In this document: positions 18,837-26,695 of the stretch, piece after piece | Layout: each line of letters opens with the position of its first letter | Numbering within the stretch: the first letter of the stretch is position 1 | DNA from: Enterococcus lacertideformus | Lineage (GTDB): Bacteria > Bacillota > Bacilli > Lactobacillales > Enterococcaceae | Assembly: GCA_015680865.1 (NCBI GenBank) | Contig: JADAKE010000020.1 | Location: forward strand, 62,001-126,000 | Length of the DNA stretch: 64,000 nucleotides | Reading direction: 5' to 3' | Notes under the pieces: model-generated | The model's database searches: none | The model's input: the letters and a program-made list of their open reading frames with translations, nothing else | What the model was told of the DNA's origin: nothing | Program-made: the position numbers and the translations under genes

Positions 18837-20162
18837 TCATTGATTTTTTTTGACTAAGTTTTCTACAGCTTTTTGAGCATCTGCTAAACCTTCTTTGGGT
18901 GATTTTGTCCCTAAAAGTATCTGGTCAATCTGTTCATTTACTAAGGTCGTATAATCTGGCGCATCTAGTGGTACGGGGGTAATCACTGTATTTTTGAAGT
19001 TTTCATCAGCCATTTGATAGATCATTTGACTTTTTTCTGATAGTTTGTCATTCTTGACTAAATTTTCATTAGCTATTTTACTTGCCATGATATCAAAACT
19101 TTTTTCGCCAAATTTTTCTTGTACTTCTGGGGAAGTAAGATATTGGATAAAATCATACGAGGCTTCTGGATCTTTTGCACCATAAGGTACTTCTAATACA
19201 AAACCACCACCCCATGACCAGTGACCTGAACTTTTTTCTTTTTCTGGTAAAGGAATGACGCCAAAATCAAATTCTTTGGGAGCATTTTCCATCAAACTCG
19301 AATAGTAGTTAATATTTTGCGCACGCATTGCTACTAACCCAGAAATAAATGGATCAGAAACACCTGAGCCAAACTCTGCTTCCAATTTATTGATGGTATC
19401 TTTTCCGTAATAGGCTTGCCACTCTTGGATCCATTCCAACGCTTCTACTTTATTTTTTGTATTTATTTTGATTTTATCGTTTTTATCAAACCAGCTTGTC
19501 CCATTGTCTGCATTTAAAGCCCATACATCAGCTCCTAAATTCCATAATGGGTAAAAACCGATTTGAGTAAATTCCCTATTTTCTTTTTTATCTAGTTTGT
19601 GTGCTATTTCTTCTAATTCACCCCAAGTTGTCGGTAAATCTTTTTCTGCAATGCCTGCATCTTTGAATAATTTTTTATTATAAAAAATAACTTGTGTATC
19701 CTTATTAAACGGTATAGCATAAGGAGCTCCCTTATATTCAACCGTATCCCATAATTGTGGATAGAATTCTTTTGAAGTTTCTTCATCTACATATTTGGAT
19801 AAATTAGTTGCTTGTTGTGCTTGTGCCCGTTGAGCCACTGAATTGATATCTTGGACAATTACATCAGGCGCATTACCTGCTGTGATAGCTGATAAAGATT
19901 TAGTCCATATATCTCCCCATGGTTGATATTTGTAGTTCACATGGATTTCATCTTGGGATTGATTGTAATCATCAATGATTTATTCAATTACTTCTTTACG
20001 CGCACCTGACCCCCAAAATGACCAAAAGTCGATACTTTTTTTCCCTTCAGTTATTCTTTTAGATGAACTATCTGCATTTGTCTGTGCGTTACTTGAACCA
20101 CATCCTCCTAATAAAAATAATGCTACGCTTACCACTATCCCAGAAAATAATATTTTTTTCAT
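18837..20162 (-). pseudogene. Sugar ABC transporter solute-binding lipoprotein, nonsense mutation
   Basis: A lipoprotein signal ends in L-L-G-G-C-G near residue 21, followed by D-F-W-S-F-W-G. Codon 61 is TAA (19980-19982), and the same frame then continues without interruption (I-I-D-D-Y-N...) to the natural end, about 441 codons in all. The body is a normal family-1 extracellular binding protein, with V-I-V-Q-D near 100 and the W-S-W-G-G-G-F near 320. A single base change explains the loss. A perfect cre match lies upstream, so the operon was once under CcpA control. Confidence 0.88.
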
Positions 20163-20202
20163 TTTAGCCCTCCAAATTTTAATAATAAGAGATTTTATTT
20201 TT

Positions 20203-20217
20203 TTGTAATCGATACCT
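20203..20217. promoter_or_regulatory. cre site of the decayed sugar ABC operon
   Basis: TTGTAATCGATACCT matches every fixed position of the cre consensus (WTGNAANCGNWNNCW). It lies 40 bases upstream of the binding-protein start, in the spacer shared with the divergent catalase gene. Confidence 0.7.
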
Positions 20218-20387
20218 TTTTTAAGGTAAAGATAGCATTTTAAATTGAAAATAACAATTTATAAGGCATCTAAAATAAAAAAGCTCCCAATTAACAAGCA
20301 TTAAAACCGACCAAGCATTTTCTTTGTATTTTTTAATCATTAGTTGCAAAATGAAATTGTATTAATTAAAGATTAGGAGGAATTTTA

Positions 20388-21218
20388 ATGTTCAGACACC
20401 AAAAATAATTACAGTTTGAAGCAAAACCAGATCGTCCCAATCCGTTAATCGCAAAATATCTACAAGAGCTTATCGGTGGACAATACGGAGAAATGAGTGT
20501 CGCTATGCAATACCTGTTTCAAGGATGGAGCTGCCGTGGAGAAGAAAAATATAAAGATATGTTGATGGATATCGCAACCGAAGAACTCGGCCATGTCGAA
20601 ATGTTAGCGACTATGGTTGCACGCCTGTTAGAAGATGCTCCAGTGGAAGAACAAGAAAAAGCAATGGAAAAAGACCCAACGATTGGCGCGATCATTTCTG
20701 GGATGAATCCACAACATGCAATCGTTGCTGGCTTAGGGCCTCGTCCAGCTGATAGTGTTGGAAACCCTTGGAATGGTGGTTATATTGTAGCGAGTGGGAA
20801 TTTATTAGCGGATTTCCGTGCAAATTTAAATGCAGAATCTCAAGGTCGTTTACAAGTGGCTCGCATCTATGAAATGATTGATGATCGAGGTGTGAAGGAT
20901 TTACTTGCTGTTCTTTTAGCTAGAGATAGTTATCATCAAAATCTATGGGCAAGCGCAGTGAAAGAATTAGAAGAAAATGAAGGTTCGATCCTAGTACCAA
21001 GTACGTTTAACCGCGAGAATGAACGCAAAGATATTGCGTATGATTTTTATAATTTTTCTGAAGGTGATGAAAGTAGCCAAGGCTCATGGGCAAGTGGCGA
21101 AGCTCTTGATGGCGAAGGAGAATACCAATGGTTGGCAGAACCAAAAGTTGAAGGTGCTAAACCTAAATTACAACGAGTTACGCCAAAAATGTATGGCACA
21201 CCACCTACAAAAAAATAA
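20388..21218 (+). pseudogene. Manganese catalase with a stop at codon 7
   Basis: Non-haem catalase dismutating hydrogen peroxide with a di-manganese centre. The ATG at 20388 follows a strong AGGAGG. Codon 7 is TAA, after which the frame continues unbroken for 269 codons. All expected metal ligands are present: Glu35 in G-Q-Y-G-E, Glu66 and His69 in E-E-L-G-H-V-E, Glu148 in L-N-A-E-S, and His181 in S-Y-H-Q-N. The next in-frame ATG is codon 36, just after the Glu35 ligand, so restarting there could not rebuild the metal site. Most likely inactive; suppression or reinitiation is not excluded. Confidence 0.92.
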
Positions 21219-21228
21219 ATCCGAAAGA

Positions 21229-21272
21229 GCGCCTATTCAACAGTTTTTTTTCTTCAGCTGTTGAATAGGCGC
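21229..21272 (+). terminator. Hairpin after the catalase gene
   Basis: A perfect 15-bp stem, GCGCCTATTCAACAG with CTGTTGAATAGGCGC, and a loop containing eight T. No long T tail follows directly, though the next 30 bases are T-rich. Confidence 0.7.
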
Positions 21273-21304
21273 TTATCATTTATCGATTTTATTTTTTTAA
21301 TTAT
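21272..21304. repeat. 33-bp direct repeat, left copy
   Basis: CTTATCATTTATCGATTTTA and the following T run and AATTAT match 23050-23082 at 30 of 33 positions. Both copies directly follow a hairpin. They bracket the 401-residue gene. Confidence 0.55.
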
Positions 21305-21452
21305 ATTGATCTACGCGTACCTTATCAACTAAAAATCTCCATTTTCCTTATTGTATATCTACTTACGCTCTTGCTTTAATATTACGCTTGTGTGATCCAG
21401 CTTTTTTCTGTCTTTACGTGAGCAATTTCTAGGAAAACCGCACCCGATACTA

Positions 21453-21518
21453 GAAGTGAACTACCCCCACTTAGCTAAATTTAACGTTTTTTAACGCTTG
21501 AAGTGGACGGGCGACTTC
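21453..21518. other. Hairpin region resembling an IS200/IS605-type end
   Basis: GAAGTGAACTACCCCCACTT and, after 25 bases, GAAGTGGACGGGCGACTTC form an imperfect palindrome with higher GC than its surroundings. The hairpin style recalls sub-terminal structures of IS200/IS605 elements. No transposase or TnpB gene is present, so this is at best a remnant. The surrounding 445 bases (21273-21717) hold no gene. Confidence 0.25.
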
Positions 21519-21699
21519 TGCCTGAATGAAGTTAACTATTTTTTCACTAAAAAGATGTAAATATACAGTACATATATTACAATAAATTAAGTTAGGAAGT
21601 AACTAAATTTTTTTATACCTAGATTGATGAGCTATGATAAAAATATTTACTTTCTAAATTTTGATTGTTGTTTAAACGTGTATCTTACAAAGAAAGGAG

Positions 21700-21721
21700 A
21701 ATAGAAATGGAATAGAAATGG
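21700..21721 (+). repeat. 11-bp tandem duplication over the start of the 401-residue gene
   Basis: AATAGAAATGG occurs twice in a row (21700-21710, 21711-21721). The first copy gives ATG-GAA-TAG at seven bases from AAAGGAG. The second supplies the true ATG at 21718, now about 18 bases away from the ribosome site. Confidence 0.85.
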
Positions 21722-22923
21722 AAGAGACAAAAAAGCAACACATTTTAGCAATGGGACTTAGACTTTCAGATTCAATAGGTTTTGAAGTTGTAGGTGAAAA
21801 AGGAGCAGAAAATTTTCAATTCTTATTTTCTACATTTAAAAGAATGATTAAAAATGACCATCAGTGTCAATTAGTGGATAACCAGTCAAAGGAAGCAGTC
21901 CTTCAATCCCTATACCATACAATTGCTTTTTACAGCACCACAAATGTTAAGGAAGTCCAAAATCTGTTAGAAAATTTGGAAAATAATGTGGATGAGAGTT
22001 TCATGATTATTCCTGTTTATAAAGTATCTAAGTTCGTGCATGATCATGTCCACTGTTTACTTATTCACAAAATAAATGATCAGTACGTTGTGACAAAAAT
22101 GGATAAATTACATAATTTTACTGTTTCTGGCGAGGTCTATAAATATGCTAATTTTTATACGAAAATAAGCAAAAATAAGTTACCTGCATTAAGTCAAATT
22201 CTTTTTTTGAGTAAACAAGAATATCGTAAAGAGAGTATTCTGAATATTGCGGATATTATTAATACGTTAAACAAATGTAAGAGAACTAATTTACCAGTTG
22301 ATTGGTCTGGTTATCGGGGTGTTGCCGATTGTCCCATAAATGAACCGCTTGCTACTTTACGTTTAGCATTATATAATTGTAGACATAATATTTTTACTGA
22401 TAGAACAAACCGATATAAACCAAAGGTAGAAAACTCCAAAGAATTTCACAAACATTTTTTCCAAGCCTTTAACGAAAACAAAAAAGAAGTGAAGCCCTAT
22501 TATCAGGCGCTGTGGCAAATTTATGAAGAAAGAAAAGACAAAGCTCATTGTGAAAAATTATGGCAGGAACATTGTCAAGAAAAAAAAGCTAACGGAGAGA
22601 AGTATATAAAAAAAGATAAAGAAACGATGGATCGTTTTTTAGCAAATCATTTTGTAAACAAAGTGCTTGCCCTTCCTGATACGCCTGAATTTATTAAACA
22701 TACTAAAAACCTACGTGCTAAAGGAGAAGCTGGCTTTTTTAAAGTATTTACTTCTGATTCAGGCAAATTAAAGAAATGGGACTCCGAGAAATGTATAAAA
22801 CATGTTTCAAATACGAATCGTACAAAACAATTAAAGCGAAGATTTCGTGAATTACTTCCTGGTGTATCTAAAAGTAAAAGCATCCCTACCACTCAAAAAC
22901 AGTTTGAAGGGCCATCACGTTAA
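21718..22923 (+). CDS. Unidentified 401-residue protein
   Basis: I do not recognise this protein. It is soluble, lysine-rich, with many Cys and His and no signal peptide or membrane segment. The first 200 residues read like a mixed alpha/beta domain: a strand-rich part around F-M-I-I-P-V-Y-K and H-C-L-L-I-H-K-I-N-D-Q-Y-V-V, then D-W-S-G-Y-R-G-V-A-D-C-P near residue 205. The C-terminal half is helical and basic, ending in a disordered-looking K-S-K-S-I-P-T-T tail. The frame is intact. It stands alone between 33-bp direct repeats and hairpins, which hints at acquisition as a unit. Translation may be weakened by the 11-bp duplication at its start. Confidence 0.7.
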   Translation: MEETKKQHILAMGLRLSDSIGFEVVGEKGAENFQFLFSTFKRMIKNDHQCQLVDNQSKEAVLQSLYHTIAFYSTTNVKEVQNLLENLENNVDESFMIIPVYKVSKFVHDHVHCLLIHKINDQYVVTKMDKLHNFTVSGEVYKYANFYTKISKNKLPALSQILFLSKQEYRKESILNIADIINTLNKCKRTNLPVDWSGYRGVADCPINEPLATLRLALYNCRHNIFTDRTNRYKPKVENSKEFHKHFFQAFNENKKEVKPYYQALWQIYEERKDKAHCEKLWQEHCQEKKANGEKYIKKDKETMDRFLANHFVNKVLALPDTPEFIKHTKNLRAKGEAGFFKVFTSDSGKLKKWDSEKCIKHVSNTNRTKQLKRRFRELLPGVSKSKSIPTTQKQFEGPSR

Positions 22924-23000
22924 TTTTTGTGCTCCCGTAATTTTATTACTTCGTTGCAAACAAAGAACAGGATAAAATTTGATTCTATCCTTTCTAACAC

Positions 23001-23049
23001 TGGGGTAAACATCCAAGAGGTTCCAGAGCCTTCTTGGGTGTTTATCCCA
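23001..23049 (+). terminator. Hairpin after the 401-residue gene
   Basis: TGGGGTAAACATCCAAGAG pairs with TTCTTGGGTGTTTATCCCA (19 positions, few mismatches), loop about 11 bases. A T-rich stretch follows after a dozen bases. Confidence 0.65.
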
Positions 23050-23082
23050 CTTGTCATTTATCAATTTTATTTTTTTAGTTAT
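23050..23082. repeat. 33-bp direct repeat, right copy
   Basis: Partner of 21272-21304 with three differences. It lies just before the ohr stop region and just after a hairpin, the same arrangement as the left copy. Confidence 0.55.
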
Positions 23083-23107
23083 CCCTATTTATTATAGAAA
23101 GAAACTT

Positions 23108-23509
23108 TTAAACAGTCACCACTTCAACATCAATATTCCCTCTTGTTGCTTTTGAATAAGGACAATAATCATGTGCCTCTGCCGATAATTTTTTTGCTTC
23201 TTCCGCACTTACATAATCTATGTGTGCTTCTAAAACTACACCGATTTTATAGCCACCTTCATCAAGGGTATAAAGTGAAACTCTTGCTTTGACTGTTGAA
23301 TCGACTGTCAAATTTGCTTCTTTGATCATATGTTGAAGGGCACCATTAAAGCAGGAAGCATAGCCTGCTGCAAATAACTGCTCAGGATTTGTTCCTTCCG
23401 CATGAATACTAGGAGGAGTTATTTTCATGTGCATTGAACCATTTGGTGCTTCTACTTCACCTTCGCGTCCGCCGTGATTGATCATCGCTGTTTCGTATAG
23501 TTTTTTCAT
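23108..23509 (-). CDS. ohr: Organic hydroperoxide resistance protein, Ohr/OsmC family
   Basis: A thiol peroxidase that reduces organic hydroperoxides. The 133-residue length is normal. The two reactive cysteines are in Y-A-S-C-F near residue 53 and H-D-Y-C-P-Y-S-K-A-T-R near 117, and the N-terminus has the typical short form. It is intact, in contrast to the nearby catalase, so peroxide defence probably relies on it and on other systems. Transcribed alone. No OhrR gene is adjacent. Confidence 0.92.
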   Translation of the reverse strand: MKKLYETAMINHGGREGEVEAPNGSMHMKITPPSIHAEGTNPEQLFAAGYASCFNGALQHMIKEANLTVDSTVKARVSLYTLDEGGYKIGVVLEAHIDYVSAEEAKKLSAEAHDYCPYSKATRGNIDVEVVTV

Positions 23510-23638
23510 TGTACTACTCCTTTCAATATGACACTTTGTCTACATTTAGTGTAAGCATATCTAGCAGTTTATACAAAGATTCTGCTTCTTGTACAACTTT
23601 ACAACATCTAATCATCAAAACCTAATGAGGCTTTTGAT

Positions 23639-23845
23639 CTATTCAAATATAAGAACTCCATCTTCAATAATTTTCTCAAAAAAGAGAAAAATCCCACTGG
23701 TAAATAATAACGTCATATTTATACCTAGATAAATCGCCATCTTTTCTAAACAATCTTTGATATGATTGATTTTAATATAGTAAAAGACCAAGAAATTTAT
23801 TCCATAAACGAATACTGTTAAAAAGATAACCATGTTCACGCTCAT
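23639..23845 (-). CDS. Small two-helix membrane protein
   Basis: 68 residues with two hydrophobic stretches (about 5-23 and 38-57) around a short charged loop. The ATG lies only three bases after the stop of the phosphohexomutase gene, so translation would be coupled. No family recognised. It may be a real member of the argR-mutase operon or a chance frame; the tight spacing favours a gene. Confidence 0.5.
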   Translation of the reverse strand: MSVNMVIFLTVFVYGINFLVFYYIKINHIKDCLEKMAIYLGINMTLLFTSGIFLFFEKIIEDGVLIFE

Positions 23846-23848
23846 TTT

Positions 23849-25297
23849 TTACTTTTCATCCCTCTTTGCTTTTTCGTTGTTAACGATTAATGGCTCAATC
23901 GTTGAATATTTTCCTAAAAGTTCGGAAAGTAAGTGCAATGTCTCTTTATTTTTTCCAATTTCATCATTTTCAATCTGTAATACCAAAAGTGGCTCGTGTA
24001 AGCTTAAACGTAATAAAAACCAGCCATTCCCATAAGGCTCTTTTAAATCAAAGCGAATCCCTTCTTCATTTTCCGGGTGAAAAACCAAACCATGTTGCCT
24101 TTTTAATTCCTTCTCTAGCTCTTGGATAATTGCTTTACCTTGTTTTATGGGGTCTTCACCTGTTAATTGCAATCTGATTTCTTGAGCTTCCTTTGGTTGT
24201 TTCAATTCTTGAATAATTTCTTCCATATTTTTCTGTGCTTTTTTCAATTCCGGTAAAAGCATCAAAATCTTTGCAATCACATAGGCACCGTCATCTAAAA
24301 AGTAGTTTTCTTTGAAAGCTGCATGACCACTTGTTTCAATCGCTAGTGGGACATCTACTCCTTCTTTATTGCAAGTGATTGCTTTATTAATAACATTGCG
24401 ATAACCAGAAACATAACGAAGCTGTTTGCCACCTTTTGCTTCAATGAATGTCTGCAAATGAGCTGATGTAGTCGAATTCGTCACAATTGTCGCTCCTGGA
24501 TGTTCTTTTAATACAATCGTACTTAATAAAGCAATCAAATGGTTACGATTGATTATTTGTCCTGTAGCACTTACCACAGCACAACGGTCAACATCCGTAT
24601 CAAAAATCACACCTAAGTCCGCTTGATTTTCTAAAACTGCTTTTTGGATACTCACCATCGCTTCAGAATTATCGGGGTTAGGGATATGGTTAGGAAAATG
24701 CCCATCTGGCTCTAAAAATTGTGAGCCTGTCGTATCAGCCCCTAATTCTTGTAATACTTTTTCAGCAAAAAAACCGCCCGCACCATTTCCTGCATCCACG
24801 ATGATTTTCCATCCTGCTAAAGGTTTTGTATCTGATAACATGTTCGTTCCCATGCCATTTTCGATTTTTTGAACTAAATCTTTTGCGTAAGGCGTTAGAA
24901 TGTCAGCTTTGTACAATACGCCGATTCGCCGTCTTTCATTTGTAAAAAATTTCATCCCATTAAAGTAAAATGGCAAATGGCTAGCTGTTAACATGACACT
25001 TGCATCACAACTAAACTGGGGAAACTGAGTAGCCATAAACATGGCTGGGGTGGTTGCAAGATCAAAATCCAGTACGTTTACTCCTTGTTGGATCAATCCT
25101 TCAATGAAAGCCTCTTTCAATATTGGCCCACTTAATCTACTGTCACATCCGACCCCTACGGTTAATTGCTCTTCTTTATATTTAAGATTACTTTTCTTTT
25201 GTATTTCAACAGGTGTTAAATTAGCAGTATATTTTTCGGTAGCTATAGCAATCCCTCGAATATCAGAGCCGTTTTGTAGCGCTTTCAAAAAAGACAT
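23849..25297 (-). CDS. Phosphohexomutase (phosphomannomutase/phosphoglucomutase family)
   Basis: 482 residues of the alpha-D-phosphohexomutase family. The active-site serine loop is T-A-S-H-L-P-F near residue 105, the metal loop D-T-D-V-D-R-C near 248, the sugar-binding loop E-T-S-G-H near 332, and the phosphate-binding region lies near the C-terminus. Substrate (mannose- versus glucose-phosphate) is not decided; it resembles ManB/AlgC-like enzymes more than typical PgcA. The ATG at 25295-25297 is favoured by AGGAG nine bases upstream over a TTG two codons earlier. It follows the arginine-repressor gene by 18 bases and probably shares its transcript. Confidence 0.88.
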   Translation of the reverse strand: MSFLKALQNGSDIRGIAIATEKYTANLTPVEIQKKSNLKYKEEQLTVGVGCDSRLSGPILKEAFIEGLIQQGVNVLDFDLATTPAMFMATQFPQFSCDASVMLTASHLPFYFNGMKFFTNERRRIGVLYKADILTPYAKDLVQKIENGMGTNMLSDTKPLAGWKIIVDAGNGAGGFFAEKVLQELGADTTGSQFLEPDGHFPNHIPNPDNSEAMVSIQKAVLENQADLGVIFDTDVDRCAVVSATGQIINRNHLIALLSTIVLKEHPGATIVTNSTTSAHLQTFIEAKGGKQLRYVSGYRNVINKAITCNKEGVDVPLAIETSGHAAFKENYFLDDGAYVIAKILMLLPELKKAQKNMEEIIQELKQPKEAQEIRLQLTGEDPIKQGKAIIQELEKELKRQHGLVFHPENEEGIRFDLKEPYGNGWFLLRLSLHEPLLVLQIENDEIGKNKETLHLLSELLGKYSTIEPLIVNNEKAKRDEK

Positions 25298-25315
25298 AAC
25301 CAATTCTCCTCTCCT

Positions 25316-25771
25316 TTATTCTCGCATTTTTTCTAATTTTTCCGCAAATTTTTGAGCTTCTTCTTCTGATCGACAGATAATAATAAATGTATCTACTCCA
25401 GCAATGGTTGCCACAACTTCAGAATAAGCCATTTCATCTAACCAATTGGTCACAACATCTGCACCGTCTTTTTCAGTTATGACCACCACCATAAACTGAA
25501 CAACTTGTATTTTTAATACCTCTCTTTTAACCGCAGCCTGCAGAAGTTCTTCATTTAATGTCTCAGAAGGTTGACTGAAGAGACTGTAGTGAGCTTGTTT
25601 GTTTTCACCTTGTGTCTTAACCAATTTCATTTCACGAATATCTCTAGCGATGGTTGCTTGTGTAGCAACGACTCCTTTCTTTTCTAAGTGGAACAACAGT
25701 TCTTCTTGCGTACTGATTGCTTGTTCAGTAACGATTTGACTAATCAATGCTTGACGTTGGATTTTTTTCAT
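25316..25771 (-). CDS. argR: Arginine repressor ArgR/AhrC family
   Basis: 151 residues: N-terminal winged helix (R-Q-A-L-I-S-Q-I-V with T-Q-A-T-I-A-R-D-I near residue 43) and a C-terminal oligomerisation and arginine-binding domain with G-V-D-T-F-I-I-I-C near 125. Enterococci have several ArgR paralogs, and this one sits with a phosphohexomutase instead of arginine genes. The GxDT motif is kept, but whether it responds to arginine cannot be told. ATG at 25769-25771 after AGAGGTG. Confidence 0.9.
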   Translation of the reverse strand: MKKIQRQALISQIVTEQAISTQEELLFHLEKKGVVATQATIARDIREMKLVKTQGENKQAHYSLFSQPSETLNEELLQAAVKREVLKIQVVQFMVVVITEKDGADVVTNWLDEMAYSEVVATIAGVDTFIIICRSEEEAQKFAEKLEKMRE

Positions 25772-25856
25772 AACAGACACCTCTTATCTTTGATTATAGC
25801 AAAATAATAATTGTTTTTCTGCCTTTTTTAGTATTTTTTACTTTAATAGTTCTTTT

Positions 25857-26483
25857 TTATTCTGATGATATAATGCTTATACGTAAAATGGTTTTCAATT
25901 TTTTTGGATCAGCTCTTCGAGGATCCCCCAAATAGATTTCTTTGTGTTCTTTAGAAGTTCTTTGATAGCCATTTGATTCAATAAACTTCCCTAGTTTTTC
26001 AAAGGTCCTTCTTTCCTCTTCATACGGACCAATATGTAGCATTTGAGCAATCAAACCTTCCTCTATCGTGAGGAATTCAACTTCATTCAATAGATCATTG
26101 GTAATTTTTTTCGTAGCTTGTGCCAATGCTTGTTGGGCAATTTCATTTGTCACAAATGTGGGTTGCTTTATCATGATTCGATACGTAAAGTGTTCTTTTT
26201 TCATCACTTTTTCATTCAAATATTGCTCTTGTAGCCCCCACTGACCTTCTAAAGGATAGACAGTATACGGTGTATAGTTAGGGATCATCCAATTTTTTTG
26301 GGGAGACATTCGAATCACATAACTGACAGCATACAAGGCAGCAACTCGGCGTTGAAAGTCTTCTTCATTTGGATTGCCTACTCCTTTAATACAAAAGAAA
26401 TTTTGAGGAGACAACTTTAAAATTTGTGGTTTTTTTCTACTACTGTAACCTGGTTCATTTCTTTTCCAATCAATTCGGTCCAT
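25857..26483 (-). CDS. GyrI-like small-molecule-binding domain protein
   Basis: 208 residues. The central and C-terminal parts show the GyrI-like/SOUL fold pattern: Y-R-I-M-I-K-Q-P strand, then G-L-I-A-Q-M-L-H-I-G-P-Y-E-E-E near 150, and the conserved H-x-E-I-Y-L-G-D-P-R-R tail. Such domains bind cationic ligands, often drugs, sometimes as partners of MerR regulators. It lies divergent from the MFS transporter gene, so a link to drug response is possible but unproven. Complete, with no DNA-binding domain. Confidence 0.8.
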   Translation of the reverse strand: MDRIDWKRNEPGYSSRKKPQILKLSPQNFFCIKGVGNPNEEDFQRRVAALYAVSYVIRMSPQKNWMIPNYTPYTVYPLEGQWGLQEQYLNEKVMKKEHFTYRIMIKQPTFVTNEIAQQALAQATKKITNDLLNEVEFLTIEEGLIAQMLHIGPYEEERRTFEKLGKFIESNGYQRTSKEHKEIYLGDPRRADPKKLKTILRISIISSE

Positions 26484-26549
26484 TTTTTTCCTCCTAAAAG
26501 ATTCATCTTCTATAATAATAACTCTTTTAGCGACACTTGGCTAACCCAG

Positions 26550-26579
26550 TTGACACTATTTTCATCTTTATGCTAGAAT
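26550..26579 (+). promoter_or_regulatory. Promoter of the MFS transporter
   Basis: TTGACA at 26550, an 18-base spacer, and TAGAAT at 26574 with an extended TG-C just before it. Predicted transcription start is near 26586. Confidence 0.75.
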
Positions 26580-26585
26580 AAACGA

Positions 26586-26672
26586 TGTAAATAAATCGTA
26601 CAGATAACACGCGTTGACGTGTCGATAGAGAGGCGGTTTCTATTTTTATAATAGAAATCACTCTCTTTTTTT
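26586..26672 (+). promoter_or_regulatory. Structured leader with terminator: candidate attenuator or riboswitch
   Basis: Before the MFS start codon there is a first stem with ATCG/CGAT outside and ACACG/CGTGT inside, separated by an eight-base bulge on one side (26596-26627). It is followed at once by a second stem (GAGAG and TTTCTAT paired with ATAGAAA and CTCTC, about 26630-26664) and eight T. The second unit is a textbook intrinsic terminator inside the leader, so the gene is likely regulated by read-through. I do not recognise a known riboswitch class. Confidence 0.6.
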
Positions 26673-26695
26673 TACGAAATTTTTGAGGTGAGTAT

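Noticed and set aside
14550-20162. YesMN-type control of the DUF624 sugar operon by the adjacent two-component system
   Set aside because: The kinase is of the loop-free BceS type and the regulator is OmpR-type, not the AraC-type regulator of YesMN systems; closeness appears accidental.
21718-22923. CE-clan (YopJ/Ulp-like) protease or acetyltransferase identity for the 401-residue protein
   Set aside because: A His, an acidic residue and a Cys do occur in that order, but the spacing to the Cys is far longer than in YopJ and the surrounding residues do not match. Not enough to claim.
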